A DNA stretch of 46,307 bases. It comes from Leptolyngbya sp. ES-bin-22 (GTDB lineage: Bacteria; Cyanobacteriota; Cyanobacteriia; Leptolyngbyales; Leptolyngbyaceae). Location: NCBI GenBank assembly GCA_014380065.1, contig JACMKO010000031.1:1-46307 (forward strand), written 5' to 3'. The notes below the pieces were generated by a model. It was not told the DNA's origin. It was given only the letters and a program-made list of their open reading frames with translations, and searched no databases. Shown piece after piece: positions 16,406 to 25,421 of the stretch; within the stretch, counting starts at the first letter, position 1, and every line of letters starts with the position of its first letter. The position numbers and the translations under genes were made by a program.

Positions 16406-17665
16406 TTGTCCCGACGCTACCTTTTTACTTCTGAATCCGTTACTGAAGGTCACCCTGACAAAATCTGTGACCAAATCTCAGATACCATTTTAGACACCCT
16501 CCTGGCACAAGACCCCCAAAGTCGGGTTGCGGCCGAGGTTGTTGTCAACACTGGACTGGTGCTGATTACAGGTGAAATTAGCTCCAAGGCTAAGGTGAAC
16601 TATATTGATCTTGCTCGGCAGAAAATTGCTGAAATCGGTTACTCTGGCACCGACAGTGGGTTTTCGGCACATAGCTGTGCTGTACTGGTAGCGCTGGACG
16701 CTCAATCACCTGACATCGCGCAGGGCGTTGACGCGGCTCACGAAACCCGTGAACAGGCTAGCGATGAAGAACTTGACCTGATTGGCGCTGGCGACCAGGG
16801 CATTATGTTTGGGTTTGCCTGTAATGAAACGCCGGAGTTGATGCCCCTGCCAATCTCATTGGCACATAGGGTTTCGCGTCGGTTGGCCACTGTTCGCAAG
16901 ACGGGACAACTGCCTTATCTGCGTCCAGACGGTAAGACGCAGGTGACCGTTTTGTATGAAGACAATCGACCGATTGGGATTGACACGATTCTCGTCTCCA
17001 CTCAGCACACGGCAACAATCGGCGACATCACAGACGAAGCCGCTGTCCAAGCAAAAATTAAAGAAGATTTGTGGTCTCTGGTTGTGCAGCCAGTGTTCAT
17101 GGATATTGACGTGAAGCCCGATCGCGACACGCGCTTTCTGGTCAATCCTACAGGTAAGTTCGTCATCGGCGGTCCTCAGGGCGATTCAGGACTCACGGGA
17201 CGGAAGATTATCGTTGATACTTACGGTGGCTATTCTCGACATGGCGGCGGCGCGTTTTCGGGCAAAGACCCCACAAAGGTCGATCGCAGCGCTGCCTATG
17301 CCAGTCGCCATGTAGCCAAAAATATAGTAGCGGCTGGTTTAGCTGACCGATGCGAAGTGCAGCTTAGCTATGCGATCGGCGTAGCGCGTCCAGTCAGCAT
17401 TATGATCGACACGTTTGGTACGGGTAAGGTTAGCGACGATCGCCTGCTAGAGCTGATCAAAGAGCATTTTGAGCTGCGTCCTGCTGGTATCATTCAAGCC
17501 TTCAACCTGTGCCATCTGCCAGGAGAGCGCAACGGTCGCTTCTATCAAGATGTGGCAGCCTATGGTCATATGGGACGCACCGATCTAGATTTGCCCTGGG
17601 AACAACTTGACAAAGCACCACTGCTGCAAGCCGCTTTAACAGAATCCCTGTCGCTAAAGCATTAA
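16406..17665 (+). CDS. metK: S-adenosylmethionine synthase
   Basis: A 419-residue MetK that makes S-adenosylmethionine from methionine and ATP in the cytoplasm. All signatures are present: [12 protein letters not shown] near residue 15, [10 protein letters not shown] near 128, and the glycine-rich [16 protein letters not shown] near 284-299. The likely start is TTG at 16406, with AGAGAGGA 7 nt upstream. The next in-frame Met would remove the conserved N-terminus, so the rare start is well supported. The gene has its own promoter-like element and a strong terminator. The order nrdR-rps1-HAD-metK is kept on one strand. Confidence 0.97.
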   Translation: MSRRYLFTSESVTEGHPDKICDQISDTILDTLLAQDPQSRVAAEVVVNTGLVLITGEISSKAKVNYIDLARQKIAEIGYSGTDSGFSAHSCAVLVALDAQSPDIAQGVDAAHETREQASDEELDLIGAGDQGIMFGFACNETPELMPLPISLAHRVSRRLATVRKTGQLPYLRPDGKTQVTVLYEDNRPIGIDTILVSTQHTATIGDITDEAAVQAKIKEDLWSLVVQPVFMDIDVKPDRDTRFLVNPTGKFVIGGPQGDSGLTGRKIIVDTYGGYSRHGGGAFSGKDPTKVDRSAAYASRHVAKNIVAAGLADRCEVQLSYAIGVARPVSIMIDTFGTGKVSDDRLLELIKEHFELRPAGIIQAFNLCHLPGERNGRFYQDVAAYGHMGRTDLDLPWEQLDKAPLLQAALTESLSLKH

Positions 17666-17709
17666 ACGCCAGTAGCGATTAAGCGGTTGATGTAAATAGG
17701 ACTTTTTCT

Positions 17710-17738
17710 AGCGGCTGATCTCGTCAGCCGCTTTTTTT
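17710..17738 (+). terminator. Intrinsic terminator after metK
   Basis: AGCGGCTGA (17710-17718) pairs perfectly with TCAGCCGCT (17724-17732) across TCTCG and is followed by a run of seven T. It lies 45 bp after the metK stop codon. Confidence 0.9.
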
Positions 17739-17812
17739 GGCAAGCTGCCTTCGTGTTTCAACCGCGATCGTCCTCTTCATTGCTTAGTAATGCTGTCTTA
17801 AGTCGTTAGTGA

Positions 17813-18397
17813 GACAATGCTTGGACGGTTTACCTGTACGAATTTAGGCAACGATTTCCTGGTAATGCTATTAGCGAATTGAATCATCGCTTTCGCGAGC
17901 ATGCAATAGGGTATCAGTACAATAATAGTCAGATCGTTCGTATTGATTCAAGTTTCATTCATGGTGAGGTTGTTGTACAAGCGCTTAGCTTACTCTCTAA
18001 TCAGCATTTCAAAGGTGCTGAGCAAGAATTCCGAAGTGCTCATAAGCACTACCGAAAAAAAGAGTATAAAGATGCAATTGTTGATGCACTGAATGCTTTT
18101 GAGAGCACTATGAAAACAATTTGTGATGAATGTGAATGGTCTTACTCCAAGATTGCTAGTGCTAAAGAACTAATTAATGTTGTGCTTGAAAAGGAGCTTG
18201 TTCCAAAGTATCTTCAAACTCATTTATCAGGCTTAAGGTCTGTCCTTGAAGCTGGTGTTCCCACTGTTCGTAATAAAACGTCTGGTCATGGTCAGGGGGC
18301 ACAACCTGTAGATGTGCCCGAATACTTAGCTACTTGTGCCTTGCACCTTACTGCTGCGAATATCGTTTTACTCGTTGAGGCATATAACGCCAAATGA
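17813..18397 (+). pseudogene. 5'-truncated STM4504/CBY_0614-type (AbiJ-like) protein
   Basis: The open frame runs from a TGA at 17810-17812 to the stop at 18395-18397. Its only usual start codon near the 5' end is TTG at 17879, giving 172 residues. Recognisable sequence continues upstream of that TTG (Y-E-F-R-Q-R-F-P-G-N-A-I-S-E-L before N-H-R-F-R-E-H-A-I-G-Y-Q-Y). The rest (H-K-H-Y-R-K-K, A-F-E-S-T-M-K-T-I-C, V-P-T-V-R-N-K-T-S-G-H-G-Q-G) matches, from memory, the C-terminal half of the STM4504/CBY_0614 family, related to abortive-infection proteins. The N-terminal half of roughly 130-150 residues is absent; the metK terminator lies only 75 bp upstream. The gene is visibly richer in A/T than its neighbours, consistent with transfer. 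It may be a decayed defence gene or a functional stand-alone domain. Confidence 0.6.
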
Positions 18398-18732
18398 GGA
18401 TAGAAAAAATAATTCATCGAAACATCGTTGAAGCATCAACTACAACCCTATTGCACACTAACCGTAATGGGATGAGCGTTAGGTTGAGGAATTTTTGCAT
18501 CGGCTGAACGAGTGCGCTAGTCTTCAGTGCAGGCATTCTCTCCCATCATTTCGCACTGTAATCAATCATCACAATAAAACTAAGCTAGTCGAAGAAAAGG
18601 TTGATGTATCTGACGGTCGATCTTGATCAAAAGACGGACTCTAAATTGTGGAAGTGATCAAGCTGCCTTCTCAATCAGCCATATCCGACTCAATCTCAGA
18701 CTATCCTAGAAAAGCTGATGTGACGAACCGTG
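18398..18732. other. Spacer between the truncated gene and tex
   Basis: About 335 bp with no coding frame that I recognise. A weak CTAAC ... GTTAG inverted repeat occurs near 18458-18483. It presumably contains the tex promoter, which I could not place. Confidence 0.4.
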
Positions 18733-21066
18733 ATGCTGAATATTTCTCAACTGCTGGCAGACGAGCTTGACCTCAAACCTTTTCAGGTGAGCAACGCGCT
18801 CGAACTTTTTGCCGAAGGGTCAACTGTGCCATTCATTGCTCGCTACCGCAAAGAGCGCACGGGCGAGATGGATGAGACCCAGTTGCGGGATCTGTTCGAT
18901 CGCTACACCTACCTGACCGAGTTAGAAGCTCGCAAAAAAGCGATATTGGAGTCGATCGTTCAGCAAGATAAGCTCACCCCCGAACTGGAAGCCAAAATTA
19001 CGGCGTGTTTGCAAAAGAACGAACTCGAAGACCTTTATCTACCCTATCGTCCCAAGCGTCGCACTCGCGCCACGATCGCCCGCGAGAAAGGGCTGGAACC
19101 TCTGGCAGCCTTGATCAAAACGCTCAACGCGCCCAATGCTGCACCCGTCACGCTAACAACGGAAGCGGCAAAGTATGTATCTGAAGTAAAAGGGGTGGCG
19201 ACAGCGGAAGAGGCATTGAAAGGTGCGTCCGACATTCTGGCAGAGGAAGTGGCGGAAAAGGCGAATCTCCGGGCGTATTTGCGCGAATACTTCATGACAG
19301 CGGGTGTTTTGACCTCCAGGGTGAAAGGCGACCATACTGAAGGTTCGACGAAGTTTGAGATGTATCGCAGCTATCAGGCAACCGTGAAGGCGATCGCGTC
19401 GCACAATCTGTTGGCGCTGTATCGGGGTGAAGACGAAGGTATTCTTGATGTCGAACTAACCTTCGATGAAGCTACGGTGCTGTCCTACCTTGAATCGCAG
19501 GAACTCCGAGCCAAACAGCGCGAAGTCCGCGATTTTTATCGAGAGATGCTCAAGGATGCGTTCCAGCGCTTGATGAAAAATTCGCTCATCACGGACGTGC
19601 GATCGGCGAAGAAAGTAGAAGCGGATATTGAGTCTATCAGTACCTTTGAGGCAAATTTGCGAGAACTGCTGCTGTCTGCTCCTGCTGGCATGAAGCCAAC
19701 GCTGGCGATCGATCCCGGTTTTCGGACAGGTTGCAAAGTTGCCGTGCTCGACCAAACAGGCAAATTTCTGGAATACCAGGCTATTTTTCCGCATCAAGCA
19801 GCAGGACAGCGCGTGCAGGCAGGACGGACGCTTGCTACATTGATTGAGCGCTATCACGTGGAATTAATTGCGATCGGCAACGGGACGGCTGGACGCGAAA
19901 CCGATGAGTTTGTTACGGAAGCCTTGCAATCGCTGGAGCGCAAGCCCGTTAAAGTGATGGTGAACGAGTCGGGCGCATCGATTTATTCTGCCAGTCCAGT
20001 GGCAATCGCCGAATTTCCTGACCAGGACATCACCGTGCGCGGTGCCATCAGCATTGGTCGTCGTCTGCAAGATCCATTGGCAGAACTAGTGAAAATCGAT
20101 CCTAAGTCGATCGGCGTGGGGCAGTATCAGCATGATGTGGATCAGAAATTGCTGAAAAAGAAGCTGGATGAAACGGTGGAAAGCTGCGTCAACTACGTGG
20201 GCGTTGATCTCAACATGGCATCCAAAGAGCTGCTCACGTTTGTTTCGGGTATCACACCGACGATCGCCAACAACATCGTCGCCTATCGCAATGAACACGG
20301 TGTGTTTGGCGATCGCCGTCAGTTGCTCAAAGTCCCTAAACTGGGACCCAAAGCCTTTGAGCAAGCCGCTGGGTTCTTGCGGATTCGCGATGGCAAAAAT
20401 CCGTTAGACAACACTGCCGTTCATCCCGAAAGTTACAAAGTGGTGGAAGCGATCGCCACTGACCTCAGCGTTCCGCTCACTCAGATTACGCAGGTTGCTG
20501 AGCGACTGAAAAAGACCGATTTGAAAAAGTACGTGACAGACGCGATCGGTGAACCGACGCTCCGAGACATTCTGGCTGAACTCGAAAAACCAGGACGCGA
20601 TCCTCGTGCTGAATTCAAGTACGCCACCTTCAAAGAGGGCGTGAAGGAAATGTCTGATCTCACGGTGGGGATGCAGTTAGAAGGCGTTGTCACCAACGTG
20701 GCGAATTTCGGTGCCTTTGTGGATATCGGTGTCCATCAAGATGGATTGGTGCATGTTTCGCAACTTGCCGATCGCTTCGTCAGTGACCCCAAGCAAATTG
20801 TGAAGGTCGGTCAGGTCGTCAACGTGCGTGTACTGGAAGTGAACGAAAAGCTCAAGCGTATTAGCCTTTCCATGCGTGCTGATACGGCAGACGGACAAGA
20901 GCGCAGCCAGCCTCAAAGCCATTCCTCACAACCGAAACCCAATCCCTCTCAGCCAAAAGTCAATCCATCCCAACCTAAAATCAATCCATCTCAACCCAAA
21001 GCAACCACAGAGTCTAAACCTGCCACATTGGATGATCTAAAGGCAAAGTTTGGGAAGAAACGGTAA
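18733..21066 (+). CDS. tex: Tex family RNA-binding protein
   Basis: A 777-residue Tex homologue, close to the family's usual length. It has the N-terminal helical Tex domain, with F-I-A-R-Y-R-K-E-R-T-G near residue 35-46. The YqgF/RNase H-like domain is at about 325-455 (A-I-D-P-G-F-R-T-G-C-K). A helix-hairpin-helix region covers about 490-560 and an S1 domain about 645-720 (G-V-V-T-N-V-A-N-F-G-A-F-V-D-I-G). Tex binds nucleic acid and affects transcription and RNA turnover; its exact role is unsettled. The ATG at 18733 follows an in-frame GTG one codon earlier. The C-terminus carries tandem N-P-S-Q-P-K repeats (20926-21003), a disordered basic tail with 18-bp DNA repeats that likely vary between strains. 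Confidence 0.94.
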   Translation: MLNISQLLADELDLKPFQVSNALELFAEGSTVPFIARYRKERTGEMDETQLRDLFDRYTYLTELEARKKAILESIVQQDKLTPELEAKITACLQKNELEDLYLPYRPKRRTRATIAREKGLEPLAALIKTLNAPNAAPVTLTTEAAKYVSEVKGVATAEEALKGASDILAEEVAEKANLRAYLREYFMTAGVLTSRVKGDHTEGSTKFEMYRSYQATVKAIASHNLLALYRGEDEGILDVELTFDEATVLSYLESQELRAKQREVRDFYREMLKDAFQRLMKNSLITDVRSAKKVEADIESISTFEANLRELLLSAPAGMKPTLAIDPGFRTGCKVAVLDQTGKFLEYQAIFPHQAAGQRVQAGRTLATLIERYHVELIAIGNGTAGRETDEFVTEALQSLERKPVKVMVNESGASIYSASPVAIAEFPDQDITVRGAISIGRRLQDPLAELVKIDPKSIGVGQYQHDVDQKLLKKKLDETVESCVNYVGVDLNMASKELLTFVSGITPTIANNIVAYRNEHGVFGDRRQLLKVPKLGPKAFEQAAGFLRIRDGKNPLDNTAVHPESYKVVEAIATDLSVPLTQITQVAERLKKTDLKKYVTDAIGEPTLRDILAELEKPGRDPRAEFKYATFKEGVKEMSDLTVGMQLEGVVTNVANFGAFVDIGVHQDGLVHVSQLADRFVSDPKQIVKVGQVVNVRVLEVNEKLKRISLSMRADTADGQERSQPQSHSSQPKPNPSQPKVNPSQPKINPSQPKATTESKPATLDDLKAKFGKKR

Positions 21067-21196
21067 ACTTCACACTTTAAAAACCGGGTTTCTAACAGTG
21101 CCCTGCATAATTAAGTGGCACAGGCTTCTAGTAGCATTGGGTGCAACCTGAAGCCATCTGCGGGACGTGATAGGCTTAGCGGCAGGTGATTAGTCG

Positions 21197-21520
21197 ATGC
21201 AACCGATGCCTGTACAAACGAAAGCCCAAGTTTTGTCCCTTCTGCGGGAATATCAACAAGAGCTACAACGCCTCGGTGTTCGGCGTTGCGGTGTTTTCGG
21301 TTCGTTTGTACGAGACAATGCCATTCATGCCCAGAGCGATGTCGATATATTAGTTGCGTTCGATCCCGATCAAAAAACGTTTGACAATTTTATACACCTA
21401 TCTTTCTTTCTAGAAGATCTTTTTGGCAGAACAGTTGACCTCATCACGATCGAATCATTAAGCCCTTATATTGGTCCGCACATTTTGAACGAGGTCGAGT
21501 ATGTCTCCATCGGCTCGTGA
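21197..21520 (+). CDS. mntA: MntA-type nucleotidyltransferase antitoxin
   Basis: A 107-residue minimal nucleotidyltransferase. The active-site motif is G-S-F-V-R-D-N-A-I-H-A-Q-S-D-V-D-I-L-V, i.e. G-S-F-x-R ... S-D-V-D, with the catalytic Asp pair. A third acidic position follows in V-D-L-I-T. Such proteins pair with HEPN toxins. In characterised HepT/MntA systems the antitoxin adds AMP to a tyrosine of the toxin and silences it. The gene overlaps the HEPN gene by 20 nt, typical of a translationally coupled toxin-antitoxin operon. A second ATG four codons in is an alternative start. Confidence 0.9.
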   Translation: MQPMPVQTKAQVLSLLREYQQELQRLGVRRCGVFGSFVRDNAIHAQSDVDILVAFDPDQKTFDNFIHLSFFLEDLFGRTVDLITIESLSPYIGPHILNEVEYVSIGS

Positions 21521-21845
21521 GTATCTACAGCATATTCTCGACGAGACGACCTACATCATGACGAGTTCTATAGGGTTAAACAAAGAAGCATTTGTGCAAG
21601 ATGAAACGCTGAAACGGGCTTATGTTAGAAGCCTTGAAATCATTGGAGAAGCCGTTAAACAGCTACCAGAGGCGTTGCGGCAAAAATATAGTGCAACTGA
21701 GTGGCGTGCTATAGCTGGGATGCGCGATCGGTTAATTCACAACTACTTTGGTGTTGATTACGACATCGTTTGGGATGTTGCAGCAAATAAAATTCCTGTG
21801 TTGGATGCTGAGATTAGGATCATTCTCAAGCAAGAACAGCCATAG
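21501..21845 (+). CDS. hepT: HepT-like HEPN ribonuclease toxin
   Basis: A 114-residue all-alpha HEPN protein (formerly DUF86). The catalytic motif R-x4-H is present as R-D-R-L-I-H, followed by N-Y, so the full R-x4-H-x-Y pattern is kept. By family knowledge this Tyr is the AMPylation target of MntA, and the toxin is an RNase. The G-M-R-D-R-L-I-H-N-Y-F-G-V-D-Y-D-I-V-W block is highly typical. It starts 20 nt inside the mntA frame. With an intact motif and intact partner, the system looks functional. It lies near the truncated AbiJ-like gene, with tex between. Confidence 0.92.
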   Translation: MSPSAREYLQHILDETTYIMTSSIGLNKEAFVQDETLKRAYVRSLEIIGEAVKQLPEALRQKYSATEWRAIAGMRDRLIHNYFGVDYDIVWDVAANKIPVLDAEIRIILKQEQP

Positions 21846-21990
21846 GTCGAGACATAATTTGATGTTAAACTGCGACGTTGAGAAGATTACAGGTTGGGCG
21901 ATCGAAGCTTGAACCTGAAGGCATCATGACACGGTATCAAGCATTAGAAACCATGCTTCTTAAAGAAACTCGGCATCTAGGTCAGCTTTG

Positions 21991-23262
21991 TTAAACCTCT
22001 AACCCTGGTAGCGTGACGCTAAAGGTTGTGCCCCCTTCAGCAGTGCTTTCAAGCGTCAGTTCGCCGCCATGTCGATCGACCGCTTGCTTGACAAGGGCTA
22101 ACCCCAAACCAATACCAGGGATGTGAGCTGTTTTTTCCAGTCGATAGAACGGCTCGCACAGTTTAGCTTGCTGCTCTGAGGGAATATAAGTGCCTTCATT
22201 GTGAACGCTAATGCAGGTGCGATCGCGCTCACATTGGAGCAGCACGCGCACCGTAGCGCCTGGGGGCGAATACGTGACGGCATTCGAGAGTAAGCGATCG
22301 ACCATTTGCTGGATCAGCGCATCATCTCCATAGACTGCATCACAGGCTCCGTTGCTGCTAACTGTGATGGGATGGCGATCGTCGTCACGGGTCTGCTGCG
22401 CTTTGACACGCTCTGCACATAGGGTTTCTAAATTAAGCAGTGCAGGGTTAAGGGAGGCGGCATCGGCATACAGCATCACGTCGCTGATGAGGGCATTCAT
22501 GCGCCAAACTGCCTGGTGAATGTGATCGAAATAGGTTTGCTGCTTGACCTCGATCGCACCATTCGCCTTGCTGAAGTGCACGAGCAGCTCTAGTGCTGTC
22601 AAAATAATGGTCATCGGGGTGCGCAACTCGTGAGAAACCACCTGAATAAAGTTAGAGCGCAGATCATCCAGTTCGGTTTGAGTTGCGGCGGCTTTTTGAT
22701 CAGCCACTGCTTGCTTCAGTTCGGTGATGTCTCGCACCAGCCAGCGCCAGCCCGTCAGTTCGCCCTGAGCAGTGCGCATGGCTGACGTGGTGATGACCGC
22801 TGGAAACACTCCACCCTGACGCGACTTGAACCGAAAATCCCAATTCCGTTGCTGTGGGGCTGCCTCTAAGCGGCTGAAGTAGGTACGGAAGGCGCGCCGA
22901 TCGGCGTCTGCAACCAAAATCACCAGGGGTTTGTTGACCAAAAACGCTTGCAGCATCCCAAATAAGCTTGCCGCTGAATGGTTGGCTTCCTGAATGACTC
23001 CGTTTACATCCGTAACCAGGTAGCCATCTGGGGCAAAGTCAAAGAGTTCTTGGTAGCGCTGCCGTTGGCTCTCAAGCGTCTGACGAGTCAGTAACACTTC
23101 CTCGTACTGCTGCTCGACTTCTTCTAAAACGACAGCCAGTTCTTCCATGACTGTCGAGAGTAGCTCTGGCTGATTGAGGAACTCTTCGGCATTATGTGCC
23201 AAAATTTCGATTCGGTGCTGAGCGTTGTGTAGCTTGCTGCCCATTGCTTCAATGTTGCTCAT
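21991..23262 (-). CDS. PAS-domain sensor histidine kinase
   Basis: A 423-residue soluble kinase. A coiled-coil N-terminus (about 10-70) is followed by a PAS domain (about 68-190: F-D-F-A-P-D-G-Y-L-V-T-D-V-N-G ... W-R-W-L-V-R-D-I-T). The HisKA domain has H211 in V-V-S-H-E-L-R-T-P, and the HATPase domain covers about 310-420 (R-L-L-S-N-A-V, G-I-G-L-G-L-A-L-V). It has no membrane segment. The ATG overlaps the stop of the CheR-PAS gene as ATGA, so translation is coupled. In many bacteria these parts are joined in one CheB-CheR-PAS-kinase protein; here they are separate. No response regulator lies next to it. Confidence 0.92.
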   Translation of the reverse strand: MSNIEAMGSKLHNAQHRIEILAHNAEEFLNQPELLSTVMEELAVVLEEVEQQYEEVLLTRQTLESQRQRYQELFDFAPDGYLVTDVNGVIQEANHSAASLFGMLQAFLVNKPLVILVADADRRAFRTYFSRLEAAPQQRNWDFRFKSRQGGVFPAVITTSAMRTAQGELTGWRWLVRDITELKQAVADQKAAATQTELDDLRSNFIQVVSHELRTPMTIILTALELLVHFSKANGAIEVKQQTYFDHIHQAVWRMNALISDVMLYADAASLNPALLNLETLCAERVKAQQTRDDDRHPITVSSNGACDAVYGDDALIQQMVDRLLSNAVTYSPPGATVRVLLQCERDRTCISVHNEGTYIPSEQQAKLCEPFYRLEKTAHIPGIGLGLALVKQAVDRHGGELTLESTAEGGTTFSVTLPGLEV

Positions 23263-25103
23263 GCTGCCACCTCATCCATAATTAAAATCACCCCGTGACG
23301 CGCCTGATTAGCGTCAAGGAGGGGATTGCAAGTCACACGACAGCAAAACGATCGCCCCCGACGGTTCATAGCCTCGATCGTGGATTCTAGCTGATCGGCT
23401 CCAGCAATACAGCGACGGATCATTTCTCGCAGTTGGTCAACGGGCAAGCCAGTCTCCAGGGTAAAAAACGATTGTCCTGCCACTTCTTCAGTGCGTAGCC
23501 CCCACAGGTTCTCGGTTTGCTTATTCCAGCTCAGGATATTGAATTGATTGTCGATCACCACCACGCCTGCCTGAATGCTAGCAAGGATTGATTGCAGAAA
23601 GGCGTTTGCCTGGTTTGCCTCATCGGTTCGCTGGTGCAATTCTTCGTTGATGGCTTGCAGTTCTGCGTTGGTAGACTGGAGTTCTTCGTTCATGGTCTCC
23701 AGTTCTTCGTTGGTGGACTGGAGTTCTTCGTTGGTCGTTTCTAGCTCTTCGTTGGTGGACTGGAGTTCTTCGTTCGTCGTCTCCAACTCTTCATTACTAG
23801 ACTGGAGTTCTTCGTTCGCCGTTTCTAGCTCCTGGCTCGATCGCTGGAGTTCGGCTTGCAGTGTGTGATGGTCGGTGACATCTGTAAACGTCATGCTCAT
23901 ACCCAGTCGATCGCCATTCTCTTGTAGCGGCGTGAACTGCACGTTTAAATACTGCACCGTACCATCAGGCAGGTAACGAGCAACGTCATTCACCGTCAGC
24001 GATCGTCCCTCGCTATGCGCCTGCTCTATACGAGACCGTAGCTCCAATGGGCGGTAGGAGAGTTCTAGGTTTTGCAGCGGATTACTAATGTCATGATCGG
24101 TCAGCCCAAAGAGCGATCGAGCAAGGGCGCTTGCCAGCACCAGATTGCCATCGTGATCCACGACAATTTGCACCGCTGGAATCGTATCAAACACCAGTTC
24201 CCGAAGCCTCATAGAGGCAGACAATTGGCTGTTCATGACGTCCTCGACCGTTTGAGCCGCGCCAAAAAAGCGATCGCGCGGGTTGAGCCTGGGCACTTTG
24301 GCAAAGATGCGGTGAGAGAGATTGATGGGCGTAAACAGGTCGGTATGGGTTAGCAGCATTTCTGCTTTGCCCAAAAAGATGACCCCTGTGTCGCTGAGGG
24401 CAAAGTGCAGGCGCGAGAGGATGCGAGACTGCGCCTCCGCATTAAAGTACATCAGCGTGTTGCGGCAGACCAGCAAATCCAGACGCGAAATGGGCGCATC
24501 TTGTACCAAATCATGGCGACCAAAAATCACCACCCGACGCAAATCTGCCCGAAAGGTATAGCGATCGCCGATCGACTCGAAGTAGCGCTCCTGAAACCCG
24601 GTTGGCAGTGGCTCTAGGTCGCGCTGGCTGTAAGTAGCGTGACGAGCCTGACTCAGCGCCTCCTCATCAACATCCGTCGCGTAGATTTTGACCCGCTGCC
24701 GAAACTCGCTGGCTCCCAGCATTTCGGTTAAGATCATCGCCAATGTGTACGCCTCTTCGCCCGACGCACAGCCCACACTCCAGATGCGAATCGGTTCCTT
24801 GGCTGACTTTGCCTTCAACAGTGGCGGCAACACATGCTCTTGCAAATAACTCCAGGCAGCAGTATCCCGAAAGAAACTGGTGACGTTGATTAAGACGGTG
24901 TTGAACAGGCTGACAAATTCCTCTGGATGCACTTCCAGATAATCGATGTAGTCTTCGTAAGACTCTACACCTCTGAGATGCATTTGCTTTTGCACACGCC
25001 GCTGAAAGCTCGATCGTTTGTAGCCTGAAAAGTCGAAGCCCCGCGATCGCTTCAGGTACTCCAGTAGCGATTCAAAAACACTGTCGTCGTCATGATGGCT
25101 CAA
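23259..25103 (-). CDS. CheR methyltransferase with PAS domains and coiled coil
   Basis: A 614-residue protein. The CheR N-terminal helical domain is at about 12-65 and the SAM-binding methyltransferase domain at about 75-272. It includes motif G-C-A-S-G-E-E-A-Y-T (111-120), Y-A-T-D-V-D and L-V-C-R-N-T-L-M-Y-F. One PAS domain follows (about 305-410) and another lies near 505-610. Between them is a perfect heptad coiled coil (about 424-489) built from E-L-Q-S-T-N-E and E-L-E-T-T-N-E units, also visible as a 42-bp tandem DNA repeat at 23637-23834. CheR normally methylates receptor glutamates using S-adenosylmethionine. No chemoreceptor is encoded nearby, so the substrate is unknown. It overlaps the kinase gene by 4 nt and lies 318 bp after cheB. 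Confidence 0.93.
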   Translation of the reverse strand: MSHHDDDSVFESLLEYLKRSRGFDFSGYKRSSFQRRVQKQMHLRGVESYEDYIDYLEVHPEEFVSLFNTVLINVTSFFRDTAAWSYLQEHVLPPLLKAKSAKEPIRIWSVGCASGEEAYTLAMILTEMLGASEFRQRVKIYATDVDEEALSQARHATYSQRDLEPLPTGFQERYFESIGDRYTFRADLRRVVIFGRHDLVQDAPISRLDLLVCRNTLMYFNAEAQSRILSRLHFALSDTGVIFLGKAEMLLTHTDLFTPINLSHRIFAKVPRLNPRDRFFGAAQTVEDVMNSQLSASMRLRELVFDTIPAVQIVVDHDGNLVLASALARSLFGLTDHDISNPLQNLELSYRPLELRSRIEQAHSEGRSLTVNDVARYLPDGTVQYLNVQFTPLQENGDRLGMSMTFTDVTDHHTLQAELQRSSQELETANEELQSSNEELETTNEELQSTNEELETTNEELQSTNEELETMNEELQSTNAELQAINEELHQRTDEANQANAFLQSILASIQAGVVVIDNQFNILSWNKQTENLWGLRTEEVAGQSFFTLETGLPVDQLREMIRRCIAGADQLESTIEAMNRRGRSFCCRVTCNPLLDANQARHGVILIMDEVAA

Positions 25104-25421
25104 AATGCTTGAATTCTAAAGAGGATGGGTGAATGCTTACGTGAAGCGAACCAGCAAGAGCATTAAGACTTTTTGCATCAGCGGTCAGTCGATCGCTGTC
25201 TCCCCGATACAACAACTGAAGGTAAAAGCCTGTCCCTGGAGACTGTGATGCCCTCACCGTAGTATCGATTCACGATCCCATATAGGAAGCTCACATCAAA
25301 TAACAATGAGATACGTATTGTTATGATTCTCTACATCTAATCACATAAGCAGTAGCAGCAACTCAGGATGTCTAAGAAGTAGTCGTCAGCCGCATCTTTT
25401 AAGATATCCTCTGAGGTGCAG
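25104..25421. other. Spacer between the CheB and CheR-PAS genes
   Basis: 318 bp without a recognisable gene, terminator or repeat. It separates two same-strand genes whose products are usually fused or adjacent, so it could mark where a former fusion was broken, or hold a separate promoter for the CheR-PAS/kinase pair. Confidence 0.4.

Noticed and set aside
23637-23834. CRISPR-like or satellite repeat
   Set aside because: The repeats are coding, encode heptads of a coiled coil and have no spacers.
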